Source: Hirudinaria manillensis
Lineage: Eukaryota > Annelida > Clitellata > Hirudinida > Hirudinidae
DNA length: 64,000 nucleotides
Direction: 5' to 3'
NCBI GenBank assembly: GCA_034509925.1
Contig: CM067531.1
Location: forward strand, 222,001 to 286,000
The stretch's first letter is position 1. The number at the start of each line of letters is the position of its first letter. Below the pieces are notes generated by a model that worked only from the letters and a program-made list of their open reading frames with translations, was not told the DNA's origin and did not search any database. The position numbers and the translations under genes were made by a program. Shown here in pieces: positions 49,644-62,774 of this stretch.

Positions 49644-50677
49644 GCTGCATTTAATTTTATTAATCATTCTTTAACAATTTATCTGAGAATTACAATATTA
49701 TTTGTTGAATTAGTTGAAATTTAACGCTTTTAGATTGGAAAAATAAAATTTTAAAGATTTAAATCCCACTCAGAGGCACGTCTAATGGCCTCACATCATT
49801 TATTGTCACGCCTTATCGCTCTTTTCTGATGTTCTGAATAATTTCTTATGAATTATATTATAATTTAATTAATTATACCCATTCAATATATTCATTAATG
49901 AATTCAATTCTTCAAAATTATTGTCTTACTCTCGATATCATTCTACTTTTCAACATTTTTGTCGCATATCCGCGAACAGTGTTAGTATTCTCTAAACCCA
50001 TACGTTTATGGTGAAGTAAATAAATAAATAAATAAGTAAATAAATTCTGTTTATTAATAAATTTGCCTTCAGAGAATTTAATGTAATATCATTATTGAGC
50101 TTTCAGTTCTCAACACCAGCATCCCTGATGGCACCCCCACGAAAATTATCATTTCAAGTAATCTTTTACTGCAATGAATAAACATTCATTAAATAAATTT
50201 TTATTCAATATTTGCGGATTCCTTTATGCCTGGGAAACTCGACATTTACTTATAAATGACGACAATCACATGATTCTTTTTACGCATTTAATTGTTACCT
50301 GGTAATTCCAATAAATAAACAAATAAATAAATAATTTTATTTGGAAATAAACGGGAATAAAAAGACAAGACCGGAAAGTTCAAATTCCAAGCATCTTTGC
50401 AAATTAAAAGCAGAACTTTGAAATCCTTGCTGAATACTTTTTATAATTTCTCAAGCACATGCTTACGAGCGCTCCGAGATTTGTTATGCTAATTTAGTTC
50501 TTTATATCTGCTCAGAGGATAAACCAAACATGTTTTGAGCTGCTTTTCGTCGGGAAATGCTTTGTTGAGAGAAAGACATCGTATTCGTTTGGGGGATATT
50601 TGTAATCGAATATAAAACTAAGTTTTAGGAAATTATAACCGAGGAAAAGCAAACAGTTTTAGAATTACGGCAGAGAT
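49644..50677. other. Intergenic
   Basis: AT-rich with (TAAA)n runs near 50015 and 50320. No exon seen. Confidence 0.45.
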
Positions 50678-51261
50678 ATGGATACGGTTTACAACGATTC
50701 GATTCATGAACTGACGACAAAAGTATTGCAAAAAAACTATTGGGAAGATTGGTCAACTTTCCAAATCATGGCTCTAGCGATCGGATTAACTTACTCAGTG
50801 CTATTTTTGATGACCCTGGTAGTGTGCTTAGTGCCAAGCCGCATGAAGAAGTAAGTTAAAGTTGAAACTTTCCGTATTTTTAAGCAAGACTTTTTTGCAT
50901 TCATTTTGTCAAATGTCGAAGCATTTTATCCCCGTTACCGAAATTTATCGGGCGACATCGCACGCGGCTTTGTTTATGTTCCGTACTCACGTGAGTATGC
51001 TAATGAGACTTCACGTGGCCAACTAAAAGTGAACTAATTTTATTTATACTTTATTTTGAACTTTCGCTATGCATAGACATTTAAATTGCAGGTTATAAAT
51101 ATTAATGACATTCAAAATGTTTAAAACCTACCATTTTTTTTAGAGAAGAACCCTGCACGGATAACGTCGACGTGAAACCCCCAAAAGAAGAAGAAATGGT
51201 TCCTTTGAAGAATTTAAACGAACAGAACAACGTGGCCGAAGTACCCACAAACCACATTTAA
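50678..51261 (+). CDS. 96-aa single-pass membrane protein, unknown
   Basis: Two exons, 50678-50850 and 51144-51261, intron phase 2. A short N-terminus (MDTVYNDSIHELTTKVLQKN), one membrane segment (IMALAIGLTYSVLFLMTLVV) ending in Cys-Leu-Val-Pro and basic residues, then an acidic tail of about 40 residues (PKEEEMVPLKNLNEQNN). There is no cleavable signal peptide. The size and layout recall KCNE or MRAP accessory subunits, but no family motif is seen, so function is unassigned. Confidence 0.7.
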
Positions 51262-51738
51262 TAATTTTGGGATTTATTAACATGCTAGGTTATTTTGATC
51301 GGGTTATTTCATCTGAAAACATTATTTCGATTACCTGGTGCTACTTGTATTCCCGTCATTGTTTTATTCTCGATTTCCGTTTGACTTGATTGAATGCGTG
51401 CCTCCATCGTGCTACAGTCGGTTGAAACAAGTCAACAGTGTTATCTTGTTAATCATGGCATTATTTCACATGGCCACCTCTATGTTCCTTCTTAAATTTT
51501 CTCAGTTTTTGTGATTAGAAATAAAACGCATCAAATCTGCGTAATCGCTTGAAACAAAAACACACCGACATGTCGCTCGGATTCTTTCGCGTCGGTAGTT
51601 TTCTTGAAGCTGCGATAAAATTGAAGGCTTGTAACTAAAAACTTTTAGAGAAAAAAAAAATAACCATTAAACGACGAACGTTGTATCACGAAAACAATGG
51701 ACGATGATTTTCACGAATGCCGGACGAAATAAGTTGCC
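51262..51738. other. Intergenic
   Basis: No exon seen. Confidence 0.4.
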
Positions 51739-53245
51739 ATGAAAATCCTGGTCGTCATCGGTTTCATTGGCTTCATTCCGATTCTCGATTTGACACCTGC
51801 TTTTCACTTCAAGCATTGCCAGGACAATGAATGCTGGAGGGGATTGACTCTTAACAAAGGCATAGGTGCGTTTGGAGCGAGGAAAATTTGCAACAAATAT
51901 GGCTACGACCTCGTCATGATAAATAGCAACGAAACTCAGATTTTCATTGAGCAGTTGCTAATTTCGAAAGATTTGGAATTGAACAGCGATTCTATGTTTT
52001 TTATTGGTCTCACGAGGAGATTGAACAAGTGGATCTGGATCAATGGATCGCACATCGAGAGTGCGTGAAAACATTAATTAATAATTATGAAATTAATGCT
52101 ATAATTTACTCCTGTAATATCATGCAGACATCCAAAACAAACATACCTTTCCCGAAATCCATCCTAAATATCAGTTCCCCCTTTCAAAGCCCAGAATTTC
52201 AGACGATTTTAATCAGATGGATGCAAACAAACAATCATTGAATAATTTCAGATCACCAAAGAAATTTTCACAATTGGGACTTTAATGAACCCGGCATGGG
52301 TCCCTGTGTCGCCGTTCGAATTGAAAATTTCAAGTGGGCAGCAGTGCCGTGTAAAAGTGGATTTAAATTTATCCTCTGCAGCACTAAAAGTGAACTTGTG
52401 AATTAATTCATAACCTTTTTAAAATATTATTATTTTTTTATGATATCCGTTATGTAATGTCTCTGTAATGTCTTTCAGATGTTCAGATCACAACGATATC
52501 TGATGAAACAGAACTCCAGCACGCCACGAAAAAGATGTTAAACGAAGTTACTTCGAATGGTTTCTTGATTAATTGAATAATTTAATTTAAATTAAGTAAT
52601 AATAATTAATTTGATTGAATATTGATCGAGTTGGATCTGAACTGATCAACGAGTTTCAAGTTATCTTCTCTTAAATAATTTCATTTCAATTCTAAGATGT
52701 CTGACGGAAGTTATTTAATTTATTTGAACACAACTTTTTATTTCAAATTTTGAGTTTCAATTTTTAAATTTTTAGCTTCTCATTCTGGTTTGAACGAACC
52801 AGTCGCTCTGCCGGAGAGAGCAGGTTGTACCAATTTGCCTAAGTTACCAATTAACAATTAGGTTCACTTTTCACTAATTTCAGATAATATTTTACGCAGT
52901 TAATTATTTTCAAAAGATATTTAAATTGATTCAAATCGTTTCTACTTCTCAAGAACCGATGGCAGGAAATTTTGACAGAATAGGTTGGATTTTTAACTCC
53001 GTAATGACAATCATCATCATAGTACTGGCCGTGACTATGGGCATTATGATCCTGTAGGTAGATAAAAGATTATTATTCGCATTTGTCCATTTAAAAAGTT
53101 AGATATTAACTTTCAATTACACAGACAAGTTCGGACAATGAAAGATAAAGTGGAAAGAATGGAGAAGGAATTGAAGCAAAAGTTTCGTACCAGTTACATT
53201 ACTTCCAGTACTGGCTCCGTAGGTTACGATGACCTGGACTTTTAG
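51739..53245 (+). CDS. Single-CTLD membrane receptor with coiled tail (lectin K)
   Basis: Six exons: 51739-52060, 52252-52389, 52479-52559, 52776-52823, 52954-53053, 53125-53245; 269 aa. Signal peptide MKILVVIGFIGFIPILDLTP. The CTLD has CQDNECWRGLTLN, MFFIGLTRRLNKWIWING (canonical core), HNWDFNEPGMGPCVAV (NEP in the EPN loop position) and a closing FILCS; WND is replaced by KWAAVPC. Two short linker exons form the stalk. The membrane segment is VMTIIIIVLAVTMGIMIL. The tail is a charged helix (MKDKVERMEKELKQKF), likely coiled-coil, ending GSVGYDDLDF, where VGYDDL fits the ITIM pattern V-x-Y-x-x-L. Phases are 1 in the ectodomain and 2 at the membrane-tail junction, as in the main cluster. Confidence 0.83.
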
Positions 53246-53842
53246 GAATAATCAGACATTTATTATCACAGGAAGTACTAAAATGTGCTGATTGGTAGGA
53301 ATATTTAAATATTTGAACATCGTGCCCTTTCTTTGTTTTCAATTTCTTACTGGATTTAACTATTCCAAAGAAATCACTTTAATGATTAGTAAACGTGCTT
53401 TTAGCGCTTCATTTACATTCCTGGCACTTTTTAAAATTAAAAACTAATTCCATAAACAATTTGTTGGTAATTTAAGTTTTACTGAAAATTTAAGAAAAGG
53501 AACCGGTTTGGACGAGCAGTAAGGTTTTTCGTGTCAACTTTTAAGGTACGGAAGTCGGAGCGCATCTTATGTCGATGGCCATCAGCCTTAGAAATTATGA
53601 AATAAATTTATAAAATTAAAAACTTTCCAATACCATACGTATGTATTTGGATACGAGATATTTATCTTGTACACGTTTGGTGATGAAATCGAACGCTTAG
53701 AACTTACGTAATGCTTATTCGTAAGTACACTCACTTCGGAACTTTGAAAACATCTGAAACGATGAGAACCTAAATTTAAAATGTAATTCAAGGTTTAAAT
53801 AAAAAAAAAATATAACAAATAAAAATCGAAAACATCGATTAA
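53246..53842. other. Intergenic
   Basis: No exon seen. Confidence 0.4.
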
Positions 53843-54255
53843 ATGGTTAAAATGTCGGCCTCGCCTTGGCTTCTCACCGGTTTTTATGGAGTAACGATAG
53901 CTGTCCAGTTGTCGGTTATTTATAAACTTTACAAGTGAGACGTCATTGGTTATAATAGTCAGTTAATAATAACAGAACAGATGACATTTTCAGTTGTTTT
54001 AATTAATCTTTTTAATAAATTAATAATGCCTGTTAAGTGCGAATTCTAAACCACTCATGATTGCTTTTTTATTGGTAATTGTTTTCAAGCGTTTTGATTG
54101 GTTTGAATCATAAGTATAAGATCCTGGATGGACAGAGTAAGTTTGAAATTCCTGACATTTCTGTAATGAAAATTGATCCGTCGAGAAGTGAAGTTGAACT
54201 GCGCATAAAACCTGAAGTGTTTCAAGTCGGAACACGGACGATACAAAATCTTTGA
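53843..54255 (+). CDS. 85-aa single-pass membrane protein, unknown
   Basis: Two exons, 53843-53934 and 54090-54255, intron phase 2. The N-terminal half is hydrophobic (WLLTGFYGVTIAVQLSVIY), a signal anchor or membrane segment. The C-terminal half is soluble (KILDGQSKFEIPDISVMKID, EVELRIKPEVFQVG). No family recognised. The frame closes neatly across the splice, which supports a real gene. Confidence 0.6.
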
Positions 54256-54525
54256 TTTTAAAGATTTTTCTTTGCCAAAAGATTTATTTACAAAAAACAT
54301 TACAAAATGTTAATGGCTTCTTCAATAAATTACAGCTCTAATGTGTGATTCTATCGTGTTGTACGATCAACGAATAAGCATAAACACACACAAACAAAAA
54401 CCTTGCACGGATGTTAGTGGTTAAAAGTTAATGTCACTCATTGCAAGGCATATTTTTTAAATGAAATATTAGCAATTGATAATTTACAATGCAGTCATAA
54501 ATATGAAAATTTAAAGAGACTAGAA

Positions 54526-57066
54526 TTATCTTCCAAAGACTGCCTCTATGACTTTGGAATCGCTAAAATCTATTGCTTCATCAAGACTGGGAGATTTGCA
54601 ATAAATTCCATCATCAGAAGACTTCTTTAAATTAGGCTCATTTAAAGGGGGTGGAATATCATCATCATGATCTCTGCTTGGGAAGGTGGATGGACATTGT
54701 TGAATAACTGGACCACTTGACTCATTTCCCTCCGACGTACTTGGTGGCATAATTGATTTGCTGGGTGAAGGACAGGTGAACTTGGGTGATGTATTTTCCA
54801 CCTGTGGCTTGACTGACGACGACTGAGGCCTCCTGAGTGAAGCATGAAAAGTGATTTCACGAGTATTTATAAATATCCATTTGCAATAGATTATTTTCAA
54901 TTGATGTTTGTTTATAATAGGTTTTGCATTAATTAAGTAGTCAGTTATTGTCAAATGAAAGCTTTGCAAATAGAAGGTAATAAATTAAAGAAATACATAT
55001 TATAAAGAAGTTTTATTAGCTTATAATAAATTATTTAAAAAAAATTAGAACCAATAAAATTGATTTATTGAAACTTAAAATTGAGAAGAAAAATCAATAA
55101 AATAAAAATTCAATTCACCTTTTTTTTCTTTCCTTGAAATAATAATAAAGTAAACCAGCCATTATCATCACCAACACTACAATCATTCCAAGACCGACCC
55201 CAAGGCCTATGGCGAGAATGTTTACACCTGCAAAAATTATTTATTATTTTGATTATTTATTACGATTTAACATAATTATTCTTATTAATTTTGAATAAAT
55301 ACATTATAAGGTATTTCAAAACTATGCAAACTACCGCCGTCTGAGATGCCATTTCCTAGGGACTTTGAGTTTTTATCTGAAATATATTCAATCATTTTTA
55401 AGAAATATTTCGTATTAAATTTATTTTATTTAAAATTCTTATTAATTAAAAGACTGCAAATATTTCATTAACATCCAAATTTTCTTAACTTACCAGTATT
55501 AGTAATGACTGACACTTTTTCTGCAACACGAAGGAAGCCTCGTCGTTATTATTAATTATATTTTGATATTTAAAGATGGCTTTTGTTAAAATAGATGCAT
55601 TAACTAGGCTCACTATCTGACATATTCGGGCAAAAATCTAGCGTAGTTTAAAAAAAATATTGTGATAATTAAACTTTAATATTTTTCTAAATATTTTCCA
55701 AAAAAAAAATTTCACCTGCAAAGCAGACGACTTGGTAAATTCCTTTACAAGGAACTGCAGACCACCAAAAGGAAGTTCCATTTCTTGTGAAAGCTGCGCA
55801 TGCGTAGTTCAAGTTGAAATCAGGAATGGGTTGACCTTGACCCCAATAGCTGAAGGTCACCTCGGTTTCTATTTGAATATGATAAAGAAAAAAAATCTTA
55901 GTTTTTATTATCTTACGCTATAATATTCGCCTCTTGTTATGGAATGAGTCATAAATAAAATTTTGAATGAATGGTAAACTTGTGAGAGGTTGTTTTTTAA
56001 GTGGGCGTGTTTTGTTTTCAAATTCTTTTAAATGATAAAGAAAAAGGAAACGAAAGTTTGATTTCATTTTTATTTAAAAAGCGATTAAACATTAAAATTT
56101 ACCTGATATTCCTTTCCAATACCATCTGGATTTGACGAGACCCACCCAGAGACTTGACAATCCACCTCTGCCTCCAAGAGCTTGGAATGTCTGTTCACTT
56201 ACAAATTGTGCCAAATCACCATTTTCCTTCAAACAACGATTCCTCGCTTCACCCCATGAAAATGATTCGCCAAATGTTTCGTAGCACCGAGATCCGATAA
56301 GAATTCTTGAATTATTTTGGCACTGACTTTCTGTTGTTAATATTTAATTTTAAAAACATTTTTAATCCAGAAAATCAATAGAATAATAATAATAATAAGT
56401 GCAACTTAAATATAACAAACAACAATCATACAATCACCATTGTACATGCAAATGAATCCCATTTTGGCCTTGACATCACAATTTGCCACGAATTGGCATT
56501 TGTTTGAGTTGCACTCCAAGAAAGCGTTCGAAGGTTCACAAAATGTCTTGGGATCCTCAGGTCCATTGGCTGACCAGTTGAAAGTTGATTGGTCTGTTAT
56601 TAACAAAAAAAGGTGGTGAAAATTTGAAATCATTTTTCTTTATAATTTTATTTATTCTTAATTTTGTCCAATAATTGATTATCGTCTTTGAAATACCTGG
56701 ATTGTCCGAAATCCACGACCAACTTTGAAAGTGTTTCCTAACGAGGCCCAGAAAACCGTAAAGGGGTTCGTTCGAAAAATTCGCATTAACGGTCTCTTCG
56801 AATTCACTTTTAACCATTCCATCTGAAAATTCCAGCAACCTGAGACCGTCTTTAATGCACAACGAAGTGTAATCCGTGAATTCATTTCCAAGGAAAGCGC
56901 TGGATTTGAGATGAAAAACGAAGGAACCTCCTTCCTTGAACCACTCCAACGATTGATTCCAACTTTGGACGAATTTTAAGCAACAGACGAAATAACAGGC
57001 GACTATTGAAAGGCATTTAAAATTTCAATTTCAATTACATTTTTTTGAACAAAAGAGCTTTTGCAT
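54526..57066 (-). CDS. Two-CTLD membrane receptor (lectin L)
   Basis: Nine exons: 57066-57039, 57002-56697, 56593-56438, 56330-56103, 55868-55716, 55520-55494, 55376-55335, 55227-55119, 54832-54526; 451 aa. Intron phases are 1 throughout the ectodomain and 2 before the tail. The hydrophobic start (FACYFVCCLKFVQS) serves as signal peptide. CTLD1: YGFLGLVRKHFQSWSWISDN, NWSANGPEDP, FICMYN. CTLD2: RCYETFGESFSWGEARNRC, LWVGLVKSRWYW, YWGQGQPIPD, WWSAVPCKGIYQVVCF. QPI stands where EPN or QPD would be. Two small linker exons, a membrane segment (LAIGLGVGLGMIVVLVMIMA), basic stop-transfer KERKKRR and a Ser/Pro-rich tail of about 100 residues follow. The tail has IYCKSP but no ITIM. The first intron (36 bp) is very short, so the start is the weak point. 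Confidence 0.78.
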
Positions 57067-57358
57067 TCTGTGGTAATCCACTTTTTTTTACGACAAATGA
57101 TAAAAATTAACGAAATAATATCAAGGATTATATTATTAAAAGGACTTTATCTTTATAAATAAGTGAGTTTATTCAATTCAACAACTAGATCAAGTTCTTT
57201 ATTATAAAATTAATTTCACAGTTTAAAAATAGAAGAAAACAAAACTGGTTGAAATAAACAGAGTTAAATAAAATATTAAAAATAAAAACTCACAAGAAAC
57301 TGCAGACCACCAAAAGTCAAACATTTAAAATTAAAACTTTTAAAGCTCAGAATTCCAT

Positions 57359-57389
<31 letters not shown>

Positions 57390-58177
57390 TTCTTTCAATC
57401 CTCAATTCCAATTTGAAAGCAAATCTCAAAACAAGAAGAGAAAGGTTTGTCAGCGGAAGTTAAGAACAACTTAAATAAGATGGATCCTCGATTGGCACGA
57501 ATGGATTTGTTACGGTTATTTCAGATTTTGTTGCGGTATTTTCGATATTTGGTTATTACGGGCTCTTGTGAATACCAGTTCGTTTGAGGAAGAAACTCTC
57601 TATTGTTCAGTTCAAAGTGAAACATAAATTATCGGACAATAGGCCCTACTACACGTTGTGGCGGCTCCACTGCTATGTCTATAGTTACAACTTACTAACC
57701 TAATTATTAATTACCACACAATTACATAATTATATTTATAATTTATATTTGGAATTTTTATAACGTATTATTGAAATTTTGTTGTGATTTCGATCACGAG
57801 TTAACACTATTTTGTTGGCATTGAAAAGGATTCTGTGTTTTCTCATGGTTTCCACATGGGGCTGATTGCCCATGCTCGAAAAAAAACGATTAAATTATGA
57901 AGGAAATATTTACAAATATTTGTTTTACAGGAATTTATTTGTTCATAATTTGTCCTCAAGTTATCGTTAAAACAGAAATTGTTTGCAGTTGTGGCTAAAT
58001 TTAGGTTTGGCGTAATATTTCTACGTGTTTTGTTTGCAGATTTGGCAAGAAGCGATTTCTTTTGTTATTGTGAGTCTCTAATTTTATTAATGACACTTTG
58101 ATATTATGTGCCAAGTGATAGTTAAATCTATTTAAGGAGAGATTAGTTAACCTTAATTGGTTAAATTAGTTTTGAAA
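57067..58177. other. Intergenic
   Basis: Includes an (ATTT)n run at about 57357-57392. No exon with a recognisable product was seen. Confidence 0.45.
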
Positions 58178-58871
58178 ATGATGAAAGTGTCCGAGACACC
58201 TCTTGATTCTGGCAAAAGTCAGACACTCACAAAAATTGACAGCACTCCAATACAGGAATCGCGCATGTCCTTCATGAAAAAGGTTTTGAAAATTTAAAAT
58301 GAATTAAAGAAAAACTATTAGATCTAGAAGAGGTTTGAATCATCGTTGGGCCAACAAATACGTATTTAAAAAACTATTTTTCCATTAATACAGTTAAGTA
58401 AGTTATAAATACTTAATCGCTTAATTTAATTGCTTGTTAAATTAAAATTTTCAGGTCTTTCTCGGATTCCCGGAGGATATTTTTGACTTCGGCCCCGCTG
58501 ACGTAACAACTTACGTGGTGCTGGAGATTTGGAAAGCAAAGTAATTTCCCATAAATTACGTTCATAAGTTCATTTTTAAACAAATTGATTTCATGTATTT
58601 GTCAAATTTGAACGTCAGTCAAGTTTTATCTATCTTAATATTTAATTAACAAATTCCTTCGCAAAAATCACAGGTGATTGAAATAAACAAAATTGATTTT
58701 GAATGGAAAAACATTTACAATCACAGACTGATTGCATTACTGACCGTAGCAACGTTTATCAACGTCATCATTTTGATCCTCCACGTATGGACTTACATGT
58801 CCTGGGATCAGGAATCTAACTTCACAGAAATAGTTGAAGAACCTGATTTTTATTACTACAACTATTACTGA
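58178..58871 (+). CDS. Small single-pass membrane protein, unknown (one junction uncertain)
   Basis: Exons 58178-58282 (MMKVSETPLDSGKSQTL...), about 58457-58520 or to 58541 (FLGFPEDIFDFGPADVTTY) and about 58674-58871 (IEINKIDFEWKNIYNH, membrane segment LLTVATFINVIILILHVW, acidic Tyr-rich end). The first two exons join in phase 0. The good GTAATT donor after 58541 would run into a stop in the third exon, whereas a weak donor inside ACTTAC|GTGGTG keeps the frame. The product would be about 120 aa with the N-terminus probably inside. Two separate short products remain possible. Confidence 0.45.
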
Positions 58872-59056
58872 CAACATTTATGTGTTTTGCGATACAAACG
58901 TGTTCTGTGAGGTTTAAATTCCATAAAATGTAATTTGAGTCGTGTTTTGATTTCGTAGAACTTAAAGAAATTGTTGGCTTTAAACATTACAAAAACTCGA
59001 GGAAGGTTCAAAACGTACCCTGTTTATAAATAAATAGATTCGACAAGCGACTAAAA

Positions 59057-59600
59057 ATGGCTTCTGTTGAAGCTAAAGCGGTTACTGTAGTGTCAAGTGT
59101 GGGTAACAGGAAAATAATATTTCAACCATTTTATGCGTAAATAGTTGTTCTTAAACTCAATTCTTATTGTTGCATTATTTCGACAAATTGTCGATCGATT
59201 TGAATAACATTTTTAATTTTGAGCGCTTTAAATATTTTTCGAATTGATATAATTTTACTATTTTTCGATTTTATGATTTGTAGAACTCTCAGTCATTGGA
59301 TGAACTCTGGGATTTGAATGTAATTGGAGAATTCATAGAGAACAAATTGAAGGAAATAAGGCTACCTTCAGGAACATATTACAGGTAAAAATATTAATTC
59401 CAGCATTATAAAAGGATTCCTATTGTGCAGTAATTAATTGTTCTTTCATAATAAACAATTTAAGAGTTTTCTAACAATCAATCAGGAATTTTGGAATATG
59501 TTTCTCCATTACTATGGACATTATATTTGCCATCTTGTTCTTCATCTGCCTCAACTATGTTTGGCCCTATTTGGACAGTATGGAAAGGAAACCGAGCTAA
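59057..59600 (+). CDS. 85-aa single-pass membrane protein, unknown
   Basis: Three exons: 59057-59098, 59284-59384, 59486-59600. N-terminal soluble half (SLDELWDLNVIGEFIENKL, IRLPSGTYYRN), then one membrane segment (ITMDIIFAILFFICLNYVW) and a short end PYLDSMERKPS. No signal peptide. All donors and acceptors are GT-AG and the frame closes. Family not recognised. It is one of several tiny single-pass proteins interspersed with the lectin genes. Confidence 0.6.
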
Positions 59601-60203
59601 AGTTCTGGAAATTTGCAATAAATAAATTTATGACGAAATTACAGTATGTTTTCAATAAACGTTTGAAAGTCTTGAGTTTGTACTTTGTGATGATTTTAAA
59701 CATCGTTCATCATCAGTTGGTTGAAATTAAGCGATTTTAGACAGCAACATAAGAACATTTTGATTGATTGAAGCCGTTCGCCTAATACAAATTGTTGATG
59801 TGATATTCGGCCTATGTGGTATAAGCCTAGTAACTCTTTAGTGACCACCTATTAAATTTATTTTTCTGCACAGAATGTTTTAATCGATGCTTACGTAAGC
59901 CGATGTCGATGATTTGTAAACATAAACACTTTAAGTTTATTCTTCTGTCAGCTCGCAACCGAACAGCTTTTAATTACTTAAATTATTAGAGAATACTTTT
60001 GAGGTCGACATATTTAAATTGAAGGTAAGAACTGTTAATATAAATCATTTACGGGTTTATTCATGGAATAGAAAATATTATATGGAATAAAGTGCTCATC
60101 ACTCCATAACATCGGACAATAAGTTTAGTCATCAAGATTTTACAAAATTAAAACACAAAAAAATATTAAATTATAATTTCAAAGATTCGGATTGATTGAA
60201 TGA
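59601..60203. other. Intergenic
   Basis: No exon seen. Confidence 0.4.
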
Positions 60204-62058
60204 ATGAACACCTCGGGTGAAGAATTAAATCTTTCTCCGGAGGAAAATGCCAAAATGGCTCCTTCGCCAGAGGAAGACAAATGGAGGGTGGTTCAGCTAT
60301 CTTTGGAACATCACAGGTTGAGTAAGATGTACAACAGTCAGAATCACGAGACAGAAATGTGGTTTGCTTTGGCAGAATCTTTGAACGCGGACAAAGATCG
60401 AGAAAGCAACGAAAATCAAGCGCTTGGCTCGGAAGATGATTTTGCAGGGAATTTTTGGCAGAATTTGTTTGATGAAAAGCAGAATTTCGAATCAAATTCT
60501 AACGTTCTCTGCTCTTTTTCTGACAAATCTCTTGCAAGTAACCAGAGAATGAGCGACGTTCAGATTAATTCGATCAACAAGAATTTGAGTAGGAAACCAG
60601 ATTCCCATCTTTTAGAAGACATTCTGAACAGAACGGTCGAAATGGATCTAAAAAAGAATGACGACGACGACGACGATGGTGGTGGTGGTGATGATGATGC
60701 CAAACAGGATCCAAGCAATTTACGGTCTGCAGTCCCGAAGTTGGATTTGTCGTGGTTGGAAGATGATGATGGAATACAATTGACAGGTGATGGCGACGTC
60801 AACGAAGAAAGTCCTCGCAACTCAGACATTGATGTAAACGTGAAGGCAAATCCCATTTTTCGAGAAAGCAATTCCATGTCGAATCATCTCAAACTTTTCC
60901 AAACCGAATCAGATCCCCTCGTTGGCAGTCCAGACATGAATGATGACGTCAACAAGTCACATTGTTCGAGTCCAGAACGAATGGAGAGGGAAGCGAGCGA
61001 ATCGAGTGAAAACTTTATTTTAAAATCAAACAAAGACAAAACATCTCCGAGAAAGTTGCATTTTATGAACAATTCTCGAAAAGGTTTGTGTGATTACTTT
61101 CAACTTTCAACTTTCTAAGCGATTCATTGTTGACAAAGACATTGACAATCCATGTTTCCGTGTCAGAGACAAACCGTTTCCTTGGAAACCAGACCATCAT
61201 CACTTCGAATGTCACGATTCTGACTGATATCATCAAGAAGGAATCCAAAGATTCTGGATTTCAAGAAGCCACTGACGTCCCTGACGAGGTCGAGAAAGCA
61301 GGTATCCATGACAACGGAAATCAAAATAGCAGGTTGAGAAGAAGGTCTTTGTACAGAAGAATCGGTGGATTAAACGAAAGTAAACAAATAAATGAATAAA
61401 TAAATAAATTAATTAATAAATGGATGAATGACTAATCAAGTTTCATTCGAGAGAATTTTCTTTGGTTATGAACTTGTTAGGCCAACTTAATTTAAATTCA
61501 TCAAATAATGATGACTGAGAAATTTTAATAATGGTTTTAAATGAATTAACTGAATTAATATGATTTATAATTAAAAATGATTTATAATGAATTATTGAAT
61601 CAGAAAAACCTGAAACGATTGAAGAGGAACAGCCAGGAGTCGTGGAACTCGTAAAAAACGGGAAGTTTTCCTCATTTTCACCAAAGACGCCTCTCAAGAA
61701 AGGCTCAACTTGGAACACAATCGAAAGCACCGGTCTTCAATTCACCAGGTCGACTGCCTCCAAAGAAAGCAGCATTAGTTTCGTCCACGAACCAACGAGC
61801 GTGGCTACAAGCCAAGTCTCATTCAACGTATCGCGACAAGGAGACACGTTGAACAAAGATGAGAAGCCGCCAGCAGATCAAGTTCAGCCAGTGCAAGTCT
61901 TGCCCGATGTTGGCCACAAATTGGGAGCCCTCAGCAAAGCCGAAGCCGATTTGGCAGAGATGGACAGATGGAAATCAGAATTGGATGTTGAAAAGTCATC
62001 TCTGAAGCGTTGCTATTGCTTTTTTTGCGGTCTTAACTGCGGAATATGGTTTTGCTAA
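60204..62058 (+). CDS. 515-aa acidic, mostly disordered protein, unknown
   Basis: Three exons: 60204-61083, 61167-61379, 61604-62058; all frames close. The sequence is rich in Ser, Asp, Glu and Asn with few hydrophobic blocks, so it is largely disordered. Local features: an acidic-glycine run DDDDDDGGGGDDD, short Trp/Leu clusters (FAGNFWQNLFDEK, KLDLSWLEDDDG), SPxK/R-type phosphorylation-like sites (SPRKLHF, SSPERM), a possible short helix (LSKAEADLAEMDRWKSEL) and a Cys-rich C-terminus (CYCFFCGLNC). A cytosolic adaptor or scaffold is plausible, but no family is recognised. The C-terminal Cys-rich part might instead be intron read past an unseen donor. Confidence 0.6.
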
Positions 62059-62774
62059 CATCGGAATCATCTCCGTTTTTAAATTTATTTATTTTTTCGA
62101 TGGAAATAATTTTAATGAAACTTATTCCAACTATATTTCCTCAATGAACCTCAAAGAGTCATTTGGAACTTTAAACGTGAAAATATAATGTAAATGTTAT
62201 AAAAATATAAAGAAATTCTTCTGAAAAGATTTCAAACAAGTGCTGTCAATAGAAATCAAGAAATCACGACTCGCGTGGAACATTGTCTGAAAAGAATTTA
62301 ATTCTTGATAGTTCCTAATTTCCGTGACGTACTGTCTAGATTGAATAGATACTATGGATCGAAGGAATGACGGAATAAATGAATAAAACTAAAATTTTAA
62401 AAACTAAGACTAATCCCTCTTACGAAGAAGTTTTGATAAAAATCTAAATGGGCGTGGGAACAACGTTAGGCAGGCACATTCACACAAAATAATTAACTAT
62501 TTCTTACAAAACATCGTAAATAGAAAATATGAAAACACGAACAACAATGAAACAAATGCAACGAATCTTGATTTGCATGAAAACCTGTGTTCAAATCTCT
62601 TTCAAGTGATGAGTTGTTGATTCTCACAGGAATTTAAACAAACTAAAGATCAGTTGAACGCTATTATTTATTTAATCATTTATTTATTTATTTAATCACA
62701 ATAATTGCAAAAATGACGAAATGACAAAACGAAAATTCGAATCAAGCCACAAGTGACAGAGGAACATCCATCTC
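62059..62774. other. Convergent 3' region
   Basis: Between convergent ends; nothing coding seen. Confidence 0.4.
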
